Notes: generated from the sequence alone by a model not told the origin. A stretch of DNA of 64,000 bases from Adiantum capillus-veneris (GCA_014529385.2 CM043963.1:101290912-101354911), one strand, 5' to 3'. Numbered from the stretch's first letter, positions 1 to 10,640 are shown. Made by a program: numbers and translations.

Positions 1-2
1 TT

Positions 3-623
3 CAAGATGTTTTTCCTAATGATTTGCCATCAGGTTTACCACAGACACGTTCAGTGCAACATGGCATTGACGTGGCTGCAGGCTGTAAGCCTGTTAGTAA
101 ACCGCCTTACCGTATGAGTTACTCAGAGGTTGCTGAGGTGGAATGTCAGCTTGCTGACTACCTTAGCAAAGGGTTTATACAACCCAGTTCTTCACCATTG
201 GCTTCGCCTATACTTTTGGTGAAGAAAAAGGACGACAGTATGCGCATGTGCGTAGACTACCGGGGCTTAAATGTGGTGACAATTAAGAACAAATACCCAT
301 TGCCAAGGGTCGATGAGTTATTTGATAAGTTAACGCATAAACGATTTTTTTCAAAAATTGATTTGAGGTCAGGGTATCACGAAGTCCGTATTCGGCTTGC
401 TGATATACCTAAGATTGCATTCCGAACACGGTTTGGACATTACGAGTTTTTGGTGATGCCCTTTGGGTTAACCAATGTGCCCGCGACATTCATGACACTT
501 ATGGATAGTGTCTTGAAACCATATCTGGGCAAATTTGTCATTGTGTTCTTCGATGACATTCTAGTTTATAGTGCTTCTGAAGAAGAGCACTTACAACATC
601 TCAGGCAGGTGTTTAAGTTGTTA
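3..623 (+). pseudogene. Gypsy-1 reverse transcriptase, N-terminal part
   Basis: The frame is open from base 3, so it enters from outside the window; the first Met at 24 is not a real start. Visible reverse transcriptase motifs, in order, are the PPYRMS entry segment (about 102-119), the [18 protein letters not shown] block (about 219-272), the [11 protein letters not shown] block (349-381), the [19 protein letters not shown] block (420-476) and the catalytic FFDD box (546-557, the YxDD motif with F first). The enzyme copies element RNA into DNA in a virus-like particle. The frame stays homologous through the codons at 618-623 and then runs into foreign sequence; the missing half resumes at 2638. 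All catalytic aspartates seen are retained, so inactivation comes from the insertion and downstream lesions. Confidence 0.9.
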
Positions 624-2637
624 CTTTGTCGAGAAATTTGCGGTCTTGCCAGGAAAGCACCGGGCTTATGGCTGTGAGAGTTTGTGAGAGAACTCGACAA
701 AAACTATATGAAGGAGTTAAACCATAGATGCCATGAAGACTAGGGTTTGGAAAGAAGTACAATCAAAGAAGCCCACCCATTCTCTCTTGCACTCACACGC
801 ACAAAGAAAGAACACAAAAGAAAATGTCAAAATAACACAAAGATGAAAACATCAAGGCTATGGTCATATCGTATCATGGGTAATATGAAAGGGTTAACAG
901 ATGAGTTAATGGCATTCAATCTTGGCTGCCCAAATAGGCTACGAATTGTTCTTTGGAATTGTAGTTTTGTGCTTACCATAATATATATATTTTGTCTAGT
1001 GATTGGGATTAATTGTGTGTACAAATCCTCTTGGTTCATAGCAAGATAACTACGCTTACGTCAAAAGAAAAGTTATAGTCTATTAGAGGTAGTATGATGG
1101 GATCCGGTGATAGAAGTATTTCATTGAGCCTTTCTGGGCCAAAGAGAAACACTATACGTTGTTGAAAGTGTATTTTACGGCTAATCCATACGTTAATTCT
1201 AATAGATTGTACAGAGTGAAAGCGATAGAAATGATCATCATGTGGGTTATTCATCTAGGATAGTATGTGAGAAATGTAGATATGAGATAAGTGAAGAGAT
1301 GAGAAGTTTCCCTCCCAAGCCCTATTCTTGCCCGTAGGCAATAAGGATACTGCGGGGAGAGATGTACCTGTAGAAAAGAGAACCTAGAATTTGCAGAGAG
1401 GATGAATTACTAAGAATGAGAGAGATAGGTTTGCTTTAGGAGATGAGATTAGATACATATATATATGTTGGATTGGAGATGAAAAGAAAACAACAACAAA
1501 TCAAGAAAACATCAATGTAGAACACATCTTACTTGAAACCCTTCGGCACCATTATTGATGGAGAGAGAAGAAGAGTGGATAATTCCACTTTGATTGATAC
1601 GCCAAGTACAACACCTTCTTTGATTAGAGTTGATCCTCCAAGGATGGCGTACAAGAATGGCTAGTTTTCCTCTAGGAGAAAGTGTAGGCTTGGGCTTATG
1701 TTAATGGGGCTGAGTACAATTAGGCATTACTACTCACTCCCTCAAGAATTCCTCTCATCAATGGCTTGAATGCTTGAGTTCCTTCCAAGGAAGAAGAGGT
1801 CCCCTTTTATAGGTGAAGGGAACCCACAAGGGTTTACACAAGAAGAGAGGAGCCAATGTGAACAGGAATTGGAAAAGTTGGAAATGAGCTGTCCCTGCAT
1901 GATGTGGGCAGACTGGGGTCCAGAATTTTGATCATATCTCCTTAACCGTGGCTCCAAATAAAAAAGTAAAAATATGGGCAGAAACTTCAGCTCATTAGCT
2001 ACGATTTTCATTTTAAAATCATTTTCCAATTCGGATTGGAACCTTGTGTAAAAAATTCATCAAAATAGGGTCCATTTATGGCAGCAAAAGTCTTCATGTG
2101 GTCTCCTTAGCCTTGACTTTCATTTAATTCCAAAGGACACCTCATGCCATATGAAAGCATGACATTGCTCCTTGACAAAGTTTTGTAATCATGTTTGCAA
2201 TAATGCATTAAAATAAGTGTATCTTTGAAATCATGCCACCTAGTGTCCCACTAGGATATGATTCCCTCCTAGTAGCTATTTAAAAAGAAATATAAGAAAA
2301 ATATGAAAAATACATAGAATATATATATATTGGAGTTTACCCTAGATATAGGATCTAGCTAGGGTGTGAGATGATAATGAGATAGTAGAAATAAAGAATC
2401 AATGCTTTTTGCCCCAAGTTAAAGAGGCGGAGCTATTGATGCTTTTCCCATAGTATTTTCTGATGGTAAAGTAAGGATATGTTACCCTTGAGAAAAATAA
2501 TAGGATGAGATAGAAGGCTTATTATTATACTTAAATATGCATATGTACATTATAGGAAAGATAATTATGTATCTAAAAAATTACAAGATAACTCTTGTAG
2601 CATGCGTTCCCACTATGTACGTGTCACAACACGACAA
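624..2637. mobile_element. Unclassified 2.0 kb insertion splitting the Gypsy-1 reverse transcriptase
   Basis: Limits are inferred from the interrupted protein: homology stops after the Leu-Leu codons at 618-623 and resumes with Arg-Ala-Asn-Lys at 2638. No transposase, gag or pol motif is visible inside. No target duplication is obvious. The two ends share a weak inverted similarity (CTTTGTCGAG at 624 against CGTTGTCGTG read on the opposite strand from the right end, 8 of 10), which is too short to call terminal inverted repeats. It is AT-rich and includes text such as 1930-2040 that resembles non-coding LTR sequence. It could be a non-autonomous DNA transposon, a decayed solo LTR or a compound of both. 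Confidence 0.55.
827..1254 (-). repeat. Two diverged tandem units, coding-like on the minus strand
   Basis: The minus-strand frames 827-1039 and 1036-1254 are adjacent, almost equal in length (70 and 72 codons, no stops) and clearly similar at protein level. Shared spacing includes LFG, RLN, ILP and DV at matching positions in both. DNA identity is much lower than protein similarity, so the duplication is old or was once under coding constraint. I do not recognise the family. Both lie in the insertion that splits Gypsy-1. Confidence 0.45.
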
Positions 2638-3543
2638 CGTGCAAACAAGTTATATGCCAAGGAATCTAAATGTGATTTTCTCAAGGAGGAAATTCATTAT
2701 TTAGGGCATGTCATTTCAGCTAATGGCCTTTACATGGATCAATCCAAAGTGGATACCATCCGAAAATGGCCACCTCCTAAAAATCTGGAAGAATTACATA
2801 TATTTTTAGGCTTTGCAGGTTTTTATCGACGGTTCGTTAAAAACTATGCTCACCTTGCTGTACCTATGACGGACCAACTAAAAGGCAAAGGTAAGTCTTT
2901 TCAGTGGGGTTCCGCTCAACAGCAAAGTTTTGAAACACTCAAAGATGCATTAGCTACAGCTTCTATACTGGCTATTGTAGATCCTTTGAAACCATTCGTT
3001 TTGGAAATCGATGCCAGTGACCGTGCTATTGAAGCAGTCTTGTTACAAGACGGATGGCCAATTGCATTTGAAAGTAAGAAGCTGGGTGCAGCTCAGCAGA
3101 ATGATTCTGCTTACGAATGTGAACTCTATGCAATCGTGTCTGCCTTAAAGACATGGCGTCACTATTTGTATGGAGCTCAGTTCGAGATTGTGTTTGACCA
3201 TGAAAGCATCAAATGGTTTACACAACAAACAGATTCAAAGGGTCGAAAAGCCAGGTGGACCGAGATCCTTCAGGAATATGACGCCAAGTTAAGGTATCGC
3301 AAAGGCCGATACAATATAGTGGCAGACGCTCTCAGTCGAATGCCAGAGATCAATTCGCTCTTGTTCACGGAACTTCGTTGTGGATTTTTGGAATCTCTCA
3401 AGGGCAAATATGAGCAAGATGAAACATATTCCAAAGTGTGGAGCCATGTTCAAAAGAGGGATCCTTCTCACTCCAATGCGGGTAGTGCACAATTAACCTC
3501 CACACCTAGTTCTCCTTTATCAAGTGATGAACTACAACGATGA
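2638..3543 (+). pseudogene. Gypsy-1 reverse transcriptase C-terminal part and RNase H
   Basis: After the insertion the reverse transcriptase resumes in the fingers/thumb region: a KESKCDF segment and the YLGHVIS motif near 2700-2720, then GFAGFYRRFVKNYA (about 2810-2850). The RNase H domain follows, with the first acidic residue in EIDASD (about 3005-3022), the YECELYAIV segment (about 3112-3138) and the DHESIKWF stretch (about 3199-3222). The family normally has TDH here; this copy has FDH. The tether VADALSR is at about 3319-3340. RNase H degrades the RNA strand of the RNA-DNA hybrid. The first 36 bases of the open frame (2602-2637) belong to the insertion. A TGA at 3541 ends the frame before integrase. 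Confidence 0.88.
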
Positions 3544-3888
3544 AAGCATTTTACCATCGACAATGGGTACCTACTCCACAAGGGGAGAGTTTGTGTACCG
3601 ACGAACACAGACATTCGGCGCCAAATTTTTTATGAATGTCATGATAGTCCAAGTGCACGGCACCCGGGGATTAGAAAAACTTATTCGCTCGTAAGACGAC
3701 AGTTTTACTGGCCAGGTCTACATGGCTTTGTTCAAAATTATGTCTTGCATTGCCAAAAATGTCAAGTTAACAAAGCAGAGCACCTGAAAGCAGGAGGACT
3801 CTTACATCCTTTGGAAATTCCCAATGGAAAATGGGAAAGTATCTCCAAGGATTTTATAGTAGGTTTACCAACCACTATAACGAGGTCA
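3544..3888 (+). pseudogene. Gypsy-1 integrase, HHCC zinc domain and start of catalytic core
   Basis: The frame is open between the TGA at 3541 and a TGA near 3888. It contains the integrase zinc-binding domain: a His in ECHDSPS (about 3640), a second His in ARHPGIRKTY (about 3660), and the paired cysteines HCQKC (about 3749-3763). The VRRQFYWPG segment between them is typical of plant Gypsy integrases. The first catalytic aspartate of the core is in SKDFIVGLP (about 3846-3872). A frameshift of the Gypsy frame follows at about 3885, so the rest of the core lies in the next entry. Integrase inserts element cDNA into host chromatin. Confidence 0.82.
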
Positions 3889-4348
3889 TGACTCAGTATG
3901 GGTGGTCGTAGACAGGTTGAATAAACTCTGTAATTTTATTCCGACCAAATCAACGGTTAAGACACAGGAACTAGCAAGATTATTTGTGGACAATCTATAC
4001 AAATTGTATAGGTTGCCAAGTAATATTGTTAGTGACCGTGACCCAAAGTTTAACAGCCACTTTTGGAGAGCGGTATTTAAACGATTGGGTACACAAGTCA
4101 ACCTCAGTACAATTGACCATCCAGAAACAGATGGTCAAATAGAACGGGTTAACCAGGTGCTAGAGGATATGCTAAGAGCATACGTCAGCAAAAAACAGAC
4201 AGAATGGGAAGAATACTTACCTATTCTCGAGTTTGCCTACAACAGTTCTAAGCATGTTACAACAGGCTTCAGTCCTTTCATGCTCATGTACGGATTCCAA
4301 CCTAGGTCACCAGTTACGGTAGGGTTGGCAACCGAAAAACTCCAATAG
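3889..4348 (+). pseudogene. Gypsy-1 integrase catalytic core, second part
   Basis: The core resumes with VVVDRLNK (about 3902), then the second catalytic aspartate in VSDRDPKF (about 4027-4050), and the catalytic glutamate in TDGQIERVNQ (about 4129-4158). Together with the Asp before the frameshift this completes a DDE set. The tail includes FAYNSSKH, usual for Ty3/Gypsy integrases. A TAG at 4346 interrupts the frame ahead of the C-terminal region. Confidence 0.85.
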
Positions 4349-4916
4349 GTTAAGGATTTTCTCCAAGACCACATGGATATGCTGAAACTTGCTCGTCAGA
4401 ACGTCCGACAAGCACAGGATTGGTATAAGAAATACGTTGATGAGAAACGTCGGCAAGTTACCTTCGAAGAAGGGGAGGAGGTATTTTTACGTGTGCTAGA
4501 ACATTTAGAAAGTCTGAAAACTGGACCGACACCTAAATTATCTCCCTGGTATTGTGGGCCTTTCAAAATACTCAAGCGAGTTGGTGATCGTGCCTACAAA
4601 CTACTACTACCATCACACTCTCGCATTCATCCTGTGTTTCATGTAAGCCAGTTACGAAAGCGATTACATGGGGACGACAACGTCATTGACCAACAAGTTT
4701 TGGTCGATTACATTGAACCTCCCGTTACCGCATGAACCTGAACATGTTATGGATTATCATGAGTTGCATACACGCCATCATGTACGACAACAAGCCTTAA
4801 TTAAGTGGAAAGACCGACCTGAAGAAGGTTCCACTTGGGAAAACATTAGTGTTCTTAAGAAGAAGTTTCCCACTTTTGTTTTCAAGGACGAAAACTCTTC
4901 TTTAAGGGGGGAGTAA
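4349..4916 (+). pseudogene. Gypsy-1 integrase C-terminal domain and chromodomain
   Basis: The first part (4373-4735) carries the DNA-binding C-terminal region, with a basic DEKRRQVTF segment, then the GPFKIL and HPVFHVSQLR motifs (about 4558-4656). A frameshift near 4730 moves the reading frame, and a chromodomain-like module follows: QALIKWKDRPEEGSTWE (about 4791-4841) has the aromatic and acidic pattern of chromodomains. Chromodomains guide chromovirus integration to marked chromatin. The stop TAA at 4914 directly abuts the LTR, a compact arrangement seen in plant chromoviruses. Confidence 0.8.
4904..4913 (+). promoter_or_regulatory. Polypurine tract of Gypsy-1
   Basis: AAGGGGGGAG lies immediately before the stop codon and the TG that opens the LTR at 4917. 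This is the expected place for the plus-strand DNA primer of an LTR retrotransposon, and it overlaps the last chromodomain codons. Confidence 0.8.
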
Positions 4917-5100
4917 TGTCAGGACACGGGTCCTGTACCCTAAGAACTAGGTTGGTCATGGACTACGGCCAAGGGTCGGGCTAGGCAGTGTGGACAGGGG
5001 ATCCGTTTAGGGCAAGGGGCTAGGAGCCCGCCTATAAAGGGAGGTTGGGAGGAGGATCCAAGAAGGCCTAGTTGCCTAGTTCTTACACAGACGCAATCCG
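4917..5100 (+). repeat. Truncated 3' LTR of Gypsy-1 with TATA box
   Basis: The LTR opens with TGTCAGGACACGGG after the polypurine tract. A TATA box (CCTATAAAGG, 5031-5040) marks the promoter. Sequence homologous to minus-strand Copia integrase begins at about 5101, so the end of the LTR (normally ending in CA) is lost. The junction shows no target duplication, so it reflects a deletion or recombination rather than a clean insertion. Confidence 0.75.
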
Positions 5101-6303
5101 CTCTTGGATGGTCCTATTCATTCATTCTGCAACACCATTTTGTGCAGAGGTATAAGGAGCTGTAAACTCATGCTTAATTCCCCTACTTGAACAAAAGTTT
5201 GTAAACTCTTTGGAGGCATATTCTCCACCATTGTCTGAGTGCAAAGCTTTCAACTTATGTTTAGACCGAGTTTCAACACTAGATAAGAACTTCTTGAAGC
5301 AAGAAAAGGTCTCATCTTTAGACTTCATGGCGTAGACCCAAACATGTTGTGTTGCATCGTCAATAAATGTAACATAATAGGACAAACCACCATGGGTTTT
5401 AGAAGGAATAGGCCCACATAAATCACTGTGCACAAGCTCTAAGGGTTTTCTTTCTTTGTCAAAAGAATGTGTACGATGTGTCCGTGTTTGCTTTCCATAT
5501 TGACAGTGCTCACAAAAGGAAAAATCAAAAAATGACAAAGACGGTAAGTAGCCCAAACGAGAGAGTGTATCCATTCCCTTCTTTGACATATGTCCTAACC
5601 GGCTATGCCACAAAGCAATGGTTGGCAGCTCGGTTACAAAAAGAATACTATTTTTATTAGATACATAAGAGAGGATAAAGCGAATCAACTTTAGAACCAT
5701 GGGATATAATAAGATTACCCTTCGCAACACGCCAAGACTGCTGATGAAAAGCGACTTTGTAACCCAAGTCATCAAGAGTCCAACCGAAATCAGATTTCGT
5801 GTCAAGGCTAGAACATGACGCACATTATGGATGATAAACTTCACCCCATTTGCCATAACAATGGCAATATCACCTATGCCAACAATGTCACAAGAGTAAC
5901 TGTCACCAATTGTAACAGAGCCAATGGTTTCCTTGTATGTAGTAAACCAATGCCTATGAAGTGTGACATGCAATGAAGCACTCGAATCAAGAATCCATGT
6001 ATGGGATACATCACCACTAACAAGGAGTTCAATTGGCATAGAACTCTACAAAGATAGAGTTTCCTGTGCATCATAAAAGACATCATTATTTTCAGTCAAC
6101 ATATTAATGTCTTGCTCATCACTGTGATCCTGAACTATGTTCAGTTCTTCAATCTTAACCGAACTCTTTGGTTTCTCCTCTTTATCATCATGATCTTTGC
6201 CTTTACCTTTTCCCCGCAGTACACCTAAAGAAGATTCACCCAAAGCTATGGAAGAACTTCGAGATGAACAAGATTCTTCACTAGAACTCTTTCCAAAGAT
6301 CAA
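5101..6303 (-). pseudogene. Copia pol fragment: protease, GAG-pre-integrase, integrase core
   Basis: Read on the minus strand from 6303, the fragment has an acidic/serine linker, a TAG at 6046-6048 in the same frame, then a protease relic with WILDSSASLH (Asp-Ser-Ser where Asp-Ser/Thr-Gly is normal, so probably inactive). Next come the GAG-pre-integrase motif WHSRLGHMSKKGM and CEHCQYGKQ, then the integrase core with HSDLCGP, HSDNGGEY and the start of the QNGVAE motif at the right edge (5122-5130). It stops inside integrase at about 5101; reverse transcriptase, RNase H and the 3' LTR are missing. It belongs to the same broad Copia group as E1 and E2 in this window but is clearly diverged from them. 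Confidence 0.88.
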
Positions 6304-6835
6304 GAAGTCCTTTGAAAAGTTTCAAAAGAGATCAAATATTTAACCCAGTAAGAAACAAAAGCCCGCTAGCCAAGATTGACAATCTTTGCACCCCCAAAAT
6401 TCTAAGAGGCTTTGGAAATCGCAAAAAGCTCTTCACAACTCGTGTATGGGGGCATGCCCGGTGTGGGCATGCACCCTACTTTGGAGTTTTAATTTAATAA
6501 TGGGCCTTAATCCCACATCATCCGCCCACATGTGAAATAGAGCTCTCAAGAAGCGAGCTACGGCATTTCTGCCGACTGCACCAAGAGAGAGAGAGAGGTA
6601 GCACGCGGTGCAGAGCTCAACAAGAGAACCCGCAGAAACAAAATTACCTGCTTGGGTCAGCATGAATACACCGAGAGAGACAAAACGCAGTTTGGTGGTG
6701 GTCAAGAATCACGCCCTCTGTGTGTAAGGGCACCTTCACGCGGCCCACCTTGACAGAGGTTCCTCCTTCTTCTCCATGGATTCTCACATGCAAGCTTATC
6801 TAAGAATAAACCACGCCCTGCTAAGAAGAGACCAT
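6304..6835 (-). other. Leader and lost gag region of the minus-strand Copia fragment
   Basis: Between the pol fragment and the primer binding site there are only about 530 bases and no gag motif, whereas gag of E1 in this window spans about 630 bases plus a 1.1 kb leader. The region includes direct copies of TGTGGGCATGCACC-like text (6446-6476). No gene is seen. Confidence 0.45.
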
Positions 6836-6848
6836 GGCTTTGATACCA
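6836..6848 (-). promoter_or_regulatory. Primer binding site (initiator tRNA-Met type) of minus-strand Copia
   Basis: On the minus strand this reads TGGTATCAAAGCC, matching the usual plant Copia primer site complementary to initiator tRNA-Met, with one change from TGGTATCAGAGC. It lies four bases from the putative LTR end at 6852, as expected. Confidence 0.7.
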
Positions 6849-6851
6849 ATA

Positions 6852-7220
6852 TGAGACCAAGGAGTCTGAAACATATCTCTCCTCCCAACCTCTTCCCTTA
6901 TATAGGCAAACCCTTGAGCTCAGTTTAGACTAGCCCTTGGCCTCTAGACCCTTGGTCTGACATTAGCCCTTGCTATGTTCCTCAGATGCAAGCACATCGC
7001 TCTCAAATCACGTCTTTAACCAGAACATCTTGGCACATAGACCTAGCCCCATAACCCTTGGTGGCTACTACTGCACCCCACGCAACCCCACCGACCTCAC
7101 CATTTATAGTGGGCCAGCTAGAGTCGGTTGCAACATAGATATGTTTCCAAAAAAAAACACTAAAACAAAATTAGGAAAAATACTTGGAGGGGATGGTTCA
7201 CACCCCTCTTCTCCCTTCAA
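6852..7220 (-). repeat. LTR next to the minus-strand primer site (outer limit uncertain)
   Basis: On the plus strand the LTR begins TGAGACCAAGG, so on the minus strand it ends in CA three bases before the primer site. A minus-strand TATA-like sequence (CCTATATAAGGG, around 6894-6905) suits an LTR promoter with a short R-U5. The other copy of this LTR is not present, so the outer boundary is only a guess. Confidence 0.4.
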
Positions 7221-7914
7221 CATTGAAAAAAAATGATGCCATCCAACTTAAAAAACCACCAAAAATTCTATCTCCCTTTGACCTCAAATTGATTAACTCA
7301 AAATTGCTAATTGAGAGGAGAATGAAAATGGAAAATCCCGCTTGAACTGTATTTTCTTTTAATTTAAATATTGGCTCAAAGGGATTTCAATTCTTAAAAG
7401 TATCAAAATTTTAAAATTTTTGGGTATTTTGAATGATTGCTTGTAGTTTCCAGCAGACACTATCACAAATCAAAACATGTTTCTTTTTGAGAGCTCAAAT
7501 AAAGTGTCAAGATGAATCTCATTGTTGCTTGTGTATCATTCAAGTGCTTGACTTGTGGTTGGTCATTAAAAAAATAAAAAAATGACAAAATTTGCTTTAT
7601 ACCCGACATCTTTGTATGGTCAAATCTACTAATGAGAGCATGTAAAATCAAATTGGTGCATTTCATTGTGATGAGTCTTGCATGGATTACTTTGAAAAAG
7701 TTGAGGTTCATAATTCCCCCCCCCCAAAAAAAAATAAAATAAAATTTGTGTGGATAGCTTGGATTGATCAATGAAGTTGAGGGACTAAAAAAAGAAAGTT
7801 TGGGTGCGTTGATAGCCAACAAAAGAATGTGTGTGCGTGCACGCGTGTGTGTGTGTCTGTTTTTTCTTGTTTGAAAAATTCCATTAAGGGGAGGCTCTCA
7901 CGGGGTAGTTGTGT

Positions 7915-7975
<61 letters not shown>

Positions 7976-9430
7976 AAATAAAATGGCAAATATCCACAAT
8001 ATACACAAATCAAAGTAACATTTGTGTTCCAATTTTTGTTTTTGAATGATTTTTTTCTCAGTTACACTTAGTCGCCCATGCACATCCCCACAAATTCAAC
8101 TATATTATCAAATTATGTTGTCATTGATGGATCAAAACATGTAATCTTAATGTCCAAGCATGCACAAAAAATTACTCTTGCTAGTTTCATGTGATATTTT
8201 TGACAAAAACATTCCTCATAAAGAATGCCATATTTAATCAACGAAACATCTATCACGAGGGCATCATGCTAATCACCCTCTTTTTGAAATCACTCAAACC
8301 ATGCTAAGCCATAACATAGGAAGAGACATAGAAGCAGTTTTGACTGAGAAATCATGCACAATGCCAATTGTTCTCTCTTTCTTGTTGCTTTAATTTCTTT
8401 GCTTAGTTGAATACACACATTTACTTGAAACTCATCCATGCACAAAAACCCAATTGTCAATTCAAAATTGAATTAATGTACTTAATTAATGCACACTTTT
8501 CTCTCACTTTCCAATTCAATCTTACTTCATAGTCATTTCAACATGAGTTGCTCATATCCAATATCCCAAATCACTCAAAACTGATTGGGTTTGTCATTTA
8601 GTTTTGAACTTGAGTAGACTCATAAATTAATGAAATATACCACACCCAATCAATTTGGTATACATTACAAGAGTAATGCATATAAATCCTTCCCAATTGT
8701 GCACCAATTGAGTCATGGATCTCAATTTTCAAATCAATTAATGAATGATGCATACACCAATTATTTTGGCGGATTAATCATCATAGTTGGTATTCGATAC
8801 CAACTATTTATCCACAGGTTGGATATCTAATGCCATTGAGCATGCATAAAACACTCAAATTTAGACCAAAACTTTATGTATCAAATCCATTAATTTCTCA
8901 TTGCATTATTCCAATTGCATACTTGATCAAACATAAGTAAATGCATGCATGCTTAAGATCTCCAATAATAAATTAACCTTAATTTGACTCAATCAAGCAA
9001 TGCACATGCTTAAAAAGTAGGTACACAAGCTCAATTTTGCATCAATTACCAATGAAATTAGACCTATGCTTAATGCTTGTATGCACATTTGATGCAAATT
9101 TATCAATCCAAAAGCATCTATGAGTCCCATTTGACCATCAATCATGAAATCAAGTGGTCTTGATATGGGCACACACACTCACTTTTTCTCAATTTCTTGG
9201 CATTAGGCATAACCATTGATTGGAATTGCTTAGCATACACATCAATAGACTATTTTATATATGATCAATTTTTTTGTGTTTTAAGTATGCAAACACAAAA
9301 CATTAGGTACACGTGTAATGGTAATTGATAATCATCTATTTATTGCAGCTGACAGGTGGAAAAAGAGTTAGCAGCTATGATGGATTATGCAAAAGGATAT
9401 TACAATTTATGTATATTTGATTATTCAAGT
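7221..9430. other. AT-rich non-coding stretch, no gene recognised
   Basis: About 2.2 kb of AT-rich sequence with many CAATTG/AATTAA words and frequent short oligo-A. Open frames are short and carry no recognisable motif. Apart from the poly-G/GT tract near 7911-7974, no element boundary could be fixed. Confidence 0.5.
7908..7974. repeat. GT microsatellite joined to a 46-base G run
   Basis: A (GT)n tract runs directly into an uninterrupted run of G from 7929 to 7974 (46 bases). Such a run is rare, can form G-quadruplexes and is hard to sequence. Long proline frames on the minus strand are only its translation. Confidence 0.9.
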
Positions 9431-9440
9431 GCTCCTTATG

Positions 9441-9955
9441 AGCTTTGGCCATTTATAACCGGCCGGCTAATTTGTACTCAATTTGAGCATTCAAGAAATC
9501 TATAAGTAAATTTGTGCAAGAGGAAAATGCTCATTCTTTCACGGGGGGAGATTGTACCCAGTGTCTGCGCTATTCTTCTCCTCTCCTCTCTTCTTTCTCT
9601 CTTGTCGTGCCGACGTAGCACTCCGTTCTAGAAGGTGCACATGCACGTGCTCTCTTGCTCTCTATCTCTCTCTGTTTTTCGTATGATTTGGTTATGTGCT
9701 ATGGGATTCATCAGGTATACAAATTTGTCGATTTTACGGCTTGCAAGTATATTGTTTTTAGTGTTTTGCAAGGCTCTCTGCACTCCCGTTTGTAGCAGAT
9801 GGAGCTTTGGCCATTTATGTGACTGGCCGGCCGGCCAGTTTGTACTCAATTTGAGCATTCAAGAAATCTATAAGTAAATACATGCAAGAGGAAAATATTC
9901 GCTCTTGTACGGGGTGAGATTGCACCTAGTGTATGCGTTATTCTTCTCCTCTCAT

Positions 9956-10006
<51 letters not shown>

Positions 10007-10206
10007 GTGCCGATGTAGCACTTCGCTCTAAGAGGTGCACCTGCACATGCTCTCTTGCTCTCTCCCGCTCTCTGTCTCTCTTTGTTCGCATATGATTCGG
10101 TTTTGTGCTACATGATTCATTAGGTATGCAGATTTATCGATTTTATGGCTTGCAAGTATATTGTTTTTAGTGTTTTGCATGGCTCTCCGTGCTCTCGTTT
10201 ATAGCA
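9441..10206 (+). repeat. 362-bp tandem duplication inside the LTR
   Basis: The word AGCTTTGGCCATTTAT starts at 9441 and again at 9803, and the following sequence matches through to the LTR end in both copies (first copy ends near 9796, second at 10206). The second copy is longer only because its CT microsatellite (9961-10003) has expanded. Both copies share TTGCAAGTATATTG and the TAGCA end. Confidence 0.85.
9961..10003 (+). repeat. CT microsatellite
   Basis: A pure (CT)n run of 43 bases in the second copy of the duplicated LTR segment; the first copy has only an interrupted CT stretch at the corresponding place (9575-9600). Confidence 0.9.
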
Positions 10207-10207
10207 G

Positions 10208-10219
10208 TGGTATCAGAGC
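10208..10219 (+). promoter_or_regulatory. Primer binding site (initiator tRNA-Met type)
   Basis: TGGTATCAGAGC, one base after the LTR-end CA at 10205-10206. It shows that the upstream sequence is a 5' LTR of an element transcribed to the right. Confidence 0.8.
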
Positions 10220-10300
10220 TCTGGCTACGTCCTCGAAGATACAAATAGTCATGGCTATGGAGAAATTTGTCCACAACAAAGATCAATGCTAAGTCCTTTA

Positions 10301-10331
<31 letters not shown>

Positions 10332-10640
10332 TCAAAATCTCCAACCTGAATGCTAAATTTACATGAGATTTTTCTTTGTGTTTCATGTATAGCTTTGTTT
10401 GTTAATCAACAATATAGTCTAAAGGGAAGGTTATGTTTTGGCACGTAGATCACATGTGAGAGATGTATACAATAAAGAAGCGAAAGTTAGAGAATTTAAT
10501 TTTACATAGCTTGATGAAGAAAAGAAATTTTAACTTTGTAGAGGCTCATACACGTAATGAAGTAGTAGACAAAGAAGGAAGTGCAAGAGGAATTTAGCAT
10601 GTGCCATGTCATAATAACTAATATCTAATTCTCCTAAATG
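10220..10640 (+). other. Internal remnant after the primer site; no intact gene
   Basis: A short frame beginning at about 10251 (Met-Ala-Met-Glu-Lys-Phe) resembles the start of a Copia gag but breaks within 15 codons, just before a CT microsatellite (10299-10327). The rest is non-coding. The body of this element has been deleted. Confidence 0.35.

Larger units (their letters stand above)
1..5100 (+). mobile_element. Gypsy-1: Ty3/Gypsy chromovirus, 5' end outside window, 3' LTR truncated
   Basis: The order reverse transcriptase, RNase H, integrase, chromodomain, polypurine tract, LTR is that of a Ty3/Gypsy chromovirus. The left end is cut by the window edge, so 5' LTR, gag and protease are not seen. 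The reverse transcriptase is split by a 2 kb insertion (about 624-2637), and the pol frame is broken further at 3541, near 3888, at 4346 and near 4730. The 3' LTR starts at 4917 just after a purine tract and stops abruptly near 5100, where minus-strand Copia sequence begins. The element is dead. Clade below chromovirus is not assigned; the chromodomain at the very end of pol resembles the Tekay/Reina group. Confidence 0.9.
9300..10206 (+). repeat. LTR end region with internal tandem duplication
   Basis: This stretch ends in AGCA one base before a perfect primer binding site (10208), so it is the 3' part of a 5' LTR on the plus strand. Its left limit is not visible because no partner LTR exists here. 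The segment contains two copies of the same LTR tail (see next entry). Content is CT-rich near the end, with pyrimidine microsatellite runs. Confidence 0.55.

Noticed and set aside
2240-2280. CACTA-type transposon end (CCACCTAGTGTCCCACTAGG)
   Set aside because: It is only a short inverted repeat; no CACTA terminus or transposase nearby.
624-2637. Helitron or terminal-inverted-repeat transposon call for the insertion
   Set aside because: TC start and CTRR end are not convincing, and the inverted similarity at the ends is 8 of 10 bases with no target duplication.
7768-8083. Minus-strand frames with 15 prolines in a row
   Set aside because: They are only the translation of the G run and GT microsatellite in different frames; no other protein-like feature.
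9628-10091. Small frames around the duplicated LTR tail
   Set aside because: They lie in non-coding LTR sequence and depend on the CT run.
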